From: an uncultured Clostridia bacterium
GTDB taxonomy: Bacteria; Bacillota; Clostridia; Peptostreptococcales; Anaerovoracaceae
Assembly: GCA_945788655.1 (NCBI GenBank)
Contig: CALZMV010000034.1
Location: forward strand, 1 to 10,813
Length of the DNA: 10,813 nt
Reading direction: 5' to 3'
A program made the translations under genes and the position numbers. The notes beneath the pieces were generated by a model, which was not told where the DNA came from, made no database searches, and saw only the letters and a program-made list of their open reading frames with translations. Shown one piece after another: positions 6,647-10,813 of this stretch (the stretch's first letter is position 1; each line of letters starts with the position of its first letter).

Positions 6647-8374
6647 ATGAGACTATCAAAGATGCATATTAAAACGCTCAGAGAAGTACCAAATGAAGCT
6701 GAAATTGCCAGCCATATTCTTCTTTTGAGAACCGGCATGATTAGAAAGCTGGTGTCCGGTGTATACGGATTCATGCCACTAGGCTGGAGATCTGTTAGAA
6801 AGATTGAAAACATTATCCGTGAGGAAATGGATGCTACCGGCGCACAGGAAATTCTGATGTCAGCAGTTCAGCCTGCAGAATTATGGCAGGAGTCAGGAAG
6901 ATGGTTTGCATACGGACCTGAAATGTGGAGAGTAAAGGATAGAAACGGCAGAGAGTTCTGCCTTGGACCAACACACGAAGAAGTCTTCACAGACATAATA
7001 AGAAATGATGTGTCATCTTACAGACAGTTACCACTGAATTTATATCAGATTCAGACAAAGTATAGAGATGAAGCAAGACCTAGATTTGGTCTTATGAGAA
7101 GCAGAGAATTCATCATGAAAGATGCATATTCCTTTGATAAGGACTATGCGGGCCTTGATAAGAGCTATGATGAAATGTATAAGGCTTACGAAAAGATTTT
7201 TACCCGCTGCGGACTGACATTCAGACCTGTAGAAGCAGATACCGGAGCAATCGGAGGAAGCAATTCTCATGAATTTACAGCTCTTTCTGAAGTGGGCGAA
7301 AGTGAAATTGCATATTGTGAAAAGTGTTCCATGGCAGCAACAACAGAAAAGGCAGAGTGCGTAGATGCTCCTGCAGAGGATGAGGCAATGCTTCCATTAG
7401 AGGAAGTTAATACTCCTGGAACTAAGACTATTGAAGAAGTTGCAAACTTCCTCGGTATGGATCAGTCAAGAACAATTAAGGCTTTACTGTTTGTTACCTA
7501 CGATGAAGAAGGAAAAGAAAACGGATATGTAGCTGCCTTCGTTCGTGGCGATAGAGAACTTAACATGGTTAAGCTGATCAATGCTTTAAATATTCCGGAA
7601 CATTCAATCGAATTTGCTGATGAAGCGAAGATGAGCCAGGCAACAGGCTGCGTAGGAGGTTTTACAGGTCCTATAGGACTTCATGACTGCAAAATAGTGG
7701 TGGACAGCGAGCTGGTTGGCCTTAAGAATCTGTGCGCGGGAGCAAACAAAGAAGACTACCATGTGAAGAATGTAAACTATGGAAGAGACTATGAAGGCGA
7801 TATTGTAACTGACCTTAAGCTTCTGAAGGAAGGAGATCCTTGTCCGGTATGCGGAGCACCTGTAAAGCATGCCCGTGGCATTGAGGTTGGTCAGGTATTT
7901 AAGCTTGGTACAAAATATTCTGAATCTATGGGTGCAACATACAAGGACGAAAATCAGAAGGATCAGTTCATAGTTATGGGATGTTACGGCATTGGTGTTA
8001 CAAGAACTCTTTCTGCAGTAGTTGAACAGCACCATGATGAAAACGGAATTATCTGGCCTATGTCAGTTGCACCATATCATGTAATTGTAACTCTTGTTAA
8101 GCCTGAAGATGAAGAACAGGCGGCTGTGGCTGAAAAAATCTACAATGACCTTATAAAGGCTGGAGTTGAAGTTCTGCTGGATGACAGAAAGGAAAGACCT
8201 GGCGTTAAGTTCAAAGATGCGGACCTTCTTGGCATTCCTGTAAGAATTACTGTGGGTAAGCGTGCAGGAGAAGGTATTGTTGAATACAAGCTTAGAAGAG
8301 AAGAAGAAAAATCTGAAAAAGCCGTTGAAGATGCAATAAAAGATGCAATTGCTATCGTAAATGCAGAAAAATAA
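6647..8374 (+). CDS. proS: Prolyl-tRNA synthetase, bacterial type with editing domain
   Basis: ProRS attaches proline to tRNA-Pro in the cytoplasm. The 575 residues match the usual bacterial (ProS type 1) length. Class II motifs are intact: motif 1 around GFMPLGWRSVRKIENIIREEM (41-61 region), the GPTHEE loop (107-112), motif 2 YRDEARPRFGLMRSREF (139-155) and motif 3 GCYGIGVTRT (445-454). Between motifs 2 and 3 lies the inserted YbaK-like editing domain (about 224-405), including K278, which aligns with the E. coli K279 implicated in clearing mischarged Ala-tRNA-Pro. Two pairs, C224/C227 and C399/C402, flank the insertion and could bind zinc. The C-terminal anticodon-binding domain begins near 476 (APYHVIVTLV). 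GGAGAG at 6632-6637 lies nine bases before the ATG. The 16-base gap from ispDF and the one-base stop/start overlap with the next gene suggest co-transcription. No T-box leader is seen. Confidence 0.97.
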   Translation: MRLSKMHIKTLREVPNEAEIASHILLLRTGMIRKLVSGVYGFMPLGWRSVRKIENIIREEMDATGAQEILMSAVQPAELWQESGRWFAYGPEMWRVKDRNGREFCLGPTHEEVFTDIIRNDVSSYRQLPLNLYQIQTKYRDEARPRFGLMRSREFIMKDAYSFDKDYAGLDKSYDEMYKAYEKIFTRCGLTFRPVEADTGAIGGSNSHEFTALSEVGESEIAYCEKCSMAATTEKAECVDAPAEDEAMLPLEEVNTPGTKTIEEVANFLGMDQSRTIKALLFVTYDEEGKENGYVAAFVRGDRELNMVKLINALNIPEHSIEFADEAKMSQATGCVGGFTGPIGLHDCKIVVDSELVGLKNLCAGANKEDYHVKNVNYGRDYEGDIVTDLKLLKEGDPCPVCGAPVKHARGIEVGQVFKLGTKYSESMGATYKDENQKDQFIVMGCYGIGVTRTLSAVVEQHHDENGIIWPMSVAPYHVIVTLVKPEDEEQAAVAEKIYNDLIKAGVEVLLDDRKERPGVKFKDADLLGIPVRITVGKRAGEGIVEYKLRREEEKSEKAVEDAIKDAIAIVNAEK

Positions 8375-8961
8375 TGAGCAGGATCAAGGAGTTTTGTAAA
8401 AACAGCATATATTGGAATCTGTTTGAATGCTTCTTCAAGTTGGGTCTGTTTACCATTGGAGGCGGAATGGCAATGATTCCGATTATGCAGGAGAAAATCT
8501 GCGACGAAAGAAAGTGGATGACCGAAGAGGAAATTCTTGACTGTATTGCTGTCAGTCAGAGCCTTCCCGGTGTAATTGCCATAAATATGGCAACTTACGT
8601 AGGCTATTACAAAAAAGGCTTAAAGGGCGCATTGGTTTCCACAGCGGGAGTTCTATTACCATCGTTTATTATCATTATTTTGGTGGTATCTTTATTACGG
8701 ACAATAGATGAAAACCCATATGTGCAAGGAGCACTGGAAGGTATTAAGGCGGCAGCGACAGGTCTTATTGCCTTTGCTGCGTATAAAATGGGCAAGCAGA
8801 CATTAAAGGGTGTTTTTCAATGGATAATGGCCCTTTTGGCATTCCTTTTAATTGTTGTATTTGGTCTTAATGCAGTTTGGGTAATTCTTGGGGCAATAGT
8901 TGCAGGTGAAGTGTATGCTGCTATTAATGCGGCATCCTTGGCAAAGGAGGGAAAACAATGA
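8374..8961 (+). CDS. chrA: Chromate transporter family protein, short form, first half-unit (CHR)
   Basis: A 195-residue half-size member of the CHR/ChrA family; the full-length form is a tandem duplication of this unit, whereas here the two halves are separate genes. Visible signatures are FTIGGGMAMIP (26-36) and SQSLPGVIAINMATYVG (61-77), then hydrophobic helices at about 85-108, 124-140, 147-165 and 166-186. Characterised family members export chromate, sometimes coupled to sulfate or proton gradients. In an anaerobe within a housekeeping operon the physiological anion is unknown. The ATG at 8374-8376 shares one base with the proS stop (TAATG), so translation probably depends on coupling to proS; no strong ribosome binding site of its own is visible. 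It is likely to function as a heterodimer with the next gene product. Confidence 0.88.
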   Translation: MSRIKEFCKNSIYWNLFECFFKLGLFTIGGGMAMIPIMQEKICDERKWMTEEEILDCIAVSQSLPGVIAINMATYVGYYKKGLKGALVSTAGVLLPSFIIIILVVSLLRTIDENPYVQGALEGIKAAATGLIAFAAYKMGKQTLKGVFQWIMALLAFLLIVVFGLNAVWVILGAIVAGEVYAAINAASLAKEGKQ

Positions 8962-9542
8962 TTATTATCTTGTCAAAGCTTTTCCTGACATTTGCTAAAA
9001 TTGGGCTCATCGGCTTTGGAGGCGGTCTTGCCATACTACCCCTGATTTACCAGGGAATGCAAAGCTTCGGCACCATCGCTCCTGAAGAGTTTGCAGAGCT
9101 GTTTGCTATTTCTCAGGCAACCCCCGGGCCTATGGCGGTAAATGCAGCCACCTTTGCAGGATTCGAAACTGCAGGAGTTCCGGGTGCATTGGCCGCGACT
9201 TTGGGAGTTGCACTTCCTGCATTTGTTCTAATTGGAATCTGTGTCAAGTTCCTTAACAGGTATCAGGAGCATAAACTGGTAAAGGGAGCCTTTGTGGGTA
9301 TCAGACCTGTTGCAGTGGGAATGATAATGGCAGGTTTTGTAATGGTTGGTCAAACTTCACTGTTTTATGCTGAAGCTGTAGACTGGAACAGTCTGAGCAG
9401 TGTATTGGAAGGAATAAAAATTTTACCGGCTGTAATGGCTGTGGCAACCTTTGTGCTTGCAAAGCAGTTTAAGGTTGGATCGATAAAACTTATTATTATT
9501 ATGGGTGTTTGCGGAGCTATATTCTGCAGCGGATTAATATAG
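8958..9542 (+). CDS. chrA: Chromate transporter family protein, short form, second half-unit (CHR)
   Basis: A 194-residue partner of the preceding protein and a diverged paralogue of it: GLIGFGGGLAILP (16-28) and SQATPGPMAVNAATFAG (52-68) align with the equivalent motifs upstream. Further hydrophobic segments lie at about 75-99, 114-132, 155-168 and 176-192. The two proteins probably assemble with opposite membrane topology, as reported for short-chain CHR pairs; that part is family knowledge, not visible here. It overlaps the first half by four bases (ATGA) and has a strong AAGGAGG at 8944-8950, seven bases before the ATG. Its stop codon is embedded in the ribosome binding site of ppiB, so the pair is fully integrated in the operon and not a loosely inserted cassette. 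Substrate is unproven. Confidence 0.88.
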   Translation: MIIILSKLFLTFAKIGLIGFGGGLAILPLIYQGMQSFGTIAPEEFAELFAISQATPGPMAVNAATFAGFETAGVPGALAATLGVALPAFVLIGICVKFLNRYQEHKLVKGAFVGIRPVAVGMIMAGFVMVGQTSLFYAEAVDWNSLSSVLEGIKILPAVMAVATFVLAKQFKVGSIKLIIIMGVCGAIFCSGLI

Positions 9543-9552
9543 GAGGAAGAAA

Positions 9553-10035
9553 ATGAAAAAAGTAATTATTGAAATGATTAACGGAGATATGATGAAAGGT
9601 GAGTTGTACCCTGAATACGCTCCTTTAACAGTAGAAAATTTCGAAAAGCTTGCAAATGACGGCTTCTATGATGGATTGACTTTCCATAGAGTAATTCCGG
9701 GTTTCATGATTCAAGGAGGATGCCCAAAGGGCAATGGTACCGGCGGTCCGGGATATACAATCAAGGGAGAGTTTGATGCAAATGGAGTAAGAAACGACCT
9801 TGATCACACAAGAGGAGTGTTGTCAATGGCAAGAGCAATGCATCCTGACTCAGCAGGCTCACAGTTCTTTATTATGGTTGAAGCAGCACCACATCTTGAT
9901 GGACAATATGCTGCCTTCGGAAAAATTACAGAAGGAATGGACGCTGCTGATAAGATTGTTAACGTGTCCAGAGACAGATATGACTGCCCGCTTGAAAAGC
10001 AGGAAATCAAGACAATAAGGGTAGTTGAAGAATAG
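9553..10035 (+). CDS. ppiB: Cyclophilin-type peptidyl-prolyl cis-trans isomerase
   Basis: A 160-residue single-domain cyclophilin that speeds proline cis-trans isomerisation during protein folding. No signal peptide is present, so it is cytoplasmic. The active-site segment FHRVIPGFMIQGG (44-56) carries the catalytic arginine R46 together with F51, M52 and Q54. GSQFFI (102-107) and HLDGQYAAFGKI (114-125) complete the pocket. The position equivalent to human cyclophilin A W121 is H114, a common bacterial change associated with weaker cyclosporin binding. Length and spacing are normal and no insertion is seen. AGGAGG at 9541-9546 overlaps the upstream stop codon and lies six bases before the ATG. 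Position between a transporter pair and cysE gives no extra functional hint. Confidence 0.95.
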   Translation: MKKVIIEMINGDMMKGELYPEYAPLTVENFEKLANDGFYDGLTFHRVIPGFMIQGGCPKGNGTGGPGYTIKGEFDANGVRNDLDHTRGVLSMARAMHPDSAGSQFFIMVEAAPHLDGQYAAFGKITEGMDAADKIVNVSRDRYDCPLEKQEIKTIRVVEE

Positions 10036-10064
10036 AACAGACAGTAAGGAGTTAGCGCAAAATC

Positions 10065-10715
10065 ATGGCATTTTTTAAAGACGTAAGAGAAGACATAAGA
10101 AATATAGTTGAAAAGGACCCTGCGGCCAGAAACGGTCTTGAGGTTCTTATCTGCTATCCAGGAATCTGGGCTTTGATTATGCATAAACCGGCACATTGGT
10201 GCTACAAGCATGGTCTTAAGCTTATTGGCAGAATTATTTCGCAGCTCACAAGGTGGTTTACAGGTATAGAAATCCATCCTGGAGCGACAATAGGCAGACG
10301 ATGTTTTATTGACCATGGAATGGGAATAATTATTGGAGAAACTACTGAAATCGGTGATGACGTTACCATTTATCAAGGTGTAACTCTTGGAGGTACAGGC
10401 AAAGACACCGGCAAGAGACACCCTACCATCGGAAACCGTGTTATGATCAGTTCTGGGGCAAAGGTTCTAGGACCATTCAAAGTAGGCGATGATTCAAAAA
10501 TCGGTGCCGGTTCTGTGGTTCTCAAGGAAGTTCCGCCTCGCTGCACAGTAGTCGGCATTCCCGGAACTATAGTAAAGAGAAACGGACAGAACCTTCAGGA
10601 TCTGAACCAGGTGGATTTGCCGGATCCTGTAGCGGTAGAAATAGAATGTTTGAGAAGACGAATTGTAACTTTAGAAAACAGATTGCGTGAGGAAAATAAG
10701 CATGAAGATTTATAA
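10065..10715 (+). CDS. cysE: Serine O-acetyltransferase (short form)
   Basis: CysE transfers acetyl from acetyl-CoA to L-serine, giving O-acetylserine, the substrate for cysteine synthase. The 216 residues match the short Bacillota form (E. coli CysE is 273). A reduced N-terminal helical domain (1-65) is followed by a left-handed beta-helix of hexapeptide repeats (about 66-170) with the catalytic pair D83/H84 in FIDHGMGIIIGET and H119 in GKRHPTIG. Residues from about 186 to 212 look like an amphipathic helix or coiled coil (VEIECLRRRIVTLENRLREE), where the longer enzyme has its cysteine synthase-binding tail. The only nearby ribosome binding site, AAGGAG at 10046-10051, is 13 bases from the ATG, longer than usual, but no other start codon fits better. 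The 3' end overlaps cysS by 14 bases, the typical cysE-cysS arrangement. Confidence 0.95.
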   Translation: MAFFKDVREDIRNIVEKDPAARNGLEVLICYPGIWALIMHKPAHWCYKHGLKLIGRIISQLTRWFTGIEIHPGATIGRRCFIDHGMGIIIGETTEIGDDVTIYQGVTLGGTGKDTGKRHPTIGNRVMISSGAKVLGPFKVGDDSKIGAGSVVLKEVPPRCTVVGIPGTIVKRNGQNLQDLNQVDLPDPVAVEIECLRRRIVTLENRLREENKHEDL

Positions 10716-10813
10716 TACTTTGACAAGAAAAAAAGAGGAGTTTGTGCCTATTGAAGAGGGAAAGGTTAAGATGTATGTCTGCGGACCTACAGTATATAAC
10801 TATTTCCATATAG
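10702..10813 (+). CDS. cysS: Cysteinyl-tRNA synthetase, N-terminal fragment cut by the window end
   Basis: Only the first 37 codons are present. They are diagnostic: the protein begins MKIYNTLTRKKEEF and continues with MYVCGPTVYNYFHI at 24-37. C27 is the conserved zinc ligand that recognises the cysteine side chain, and the fragment stops inside the class I HIGH signature. GAGG at 10689-10692 lies nine bases before the ATG, and the gene starts inside the end of cysE. CysRS charges tRNA-Cys, so the pair links cysteine synthesis to its use in translation. The rest of the gene lies outside the window. Confidence 0.95.
   Translation, partial: MKIYNTLTRKKEEFVPIEEGKVKMYVCGPTVYNYFHI

Noticed and set aside
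7604..8035. Long antisense open frames inside proS, ppiB, ispDF and carD
   Set aside because: They lack ribosome binding sites and recognisable domains and lie wholly opposite well-supported genes; they are reading-frame shadows.

Overview
The window looks like a core chromosomal segment of a low-to-moderate GC Gram-positive anaerobe, most likely a member of the Clostridia (Bacillota). The evidence is the gene order, which is a rearranged version of the Bacillota radA-disA-yacL-ispD-ispF-cysE-cysS neighbourhood, together with strong AAGGAGG-type ribosome binding sites, a MEP (non-mevalonate) isoprenoid pathway, a CarD-type RNA polymerase regulator and a Bacillota-type prolyl-tRNA synthetase. 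I see no insertion sequence, phage gene, CRISPR array, tRNA or rRNA. No intergenic gap exceeds about 215 bases.

Layout. (1) 32-1402 (+): radA, a DNA recombination/repair ATPase. (2) 1413-1458: a hairpin with T-tracts on both sides that can end transcription of radA and of the convergent genes. (3) 1457-3614 (-): a two-component system, with an OmpR/PhoB-type response regulator first and a membrane histidine kinase second; the two overlap by 17 bases and the kinase starts at TTG. (4) 3615-3827: a divergent regulatory region. It holds a candidate promoter for the two-component system, two candidate tandem sigma-A-type promoters facing carD, and two palindromic elements lying on the -10 and start regions of those promoters. 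(5) 3828 to the window end (+): a tightly packed run carD, yacL (membrane PIN/TRAM protein), ispDF (fused), proS, two half-size chromate-family transporters, ppiB, cysE and the first 37 codons of cysS. Gaps in the run are mostly 0-30 bases or short overlaps, so it is probably one long operon or a few overlapping units.

Functionally the long run mixes transcription control (CarD), isoprenoid precursor synthesis (IspDF), tRNA charging (ProRS, CysRS), cysteine synthesis (CysE beside CysS, a common pairing), protein folding (PpiB) and an anion transporter pair.

The points most worth a second look are these. IspD and IspF are fused, and a consensus Shine-Dalgarno sequence lies inside the gene exactly in front of the IspF methionine. 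A two-component system sits where disA is usually found. The carD control region has tandem promoters and palindromes. The RadA zinc finger has CxC in place of its second CxxC. I did not find a convincing wholly new system; most of the window is conserved housekeeping DNA.
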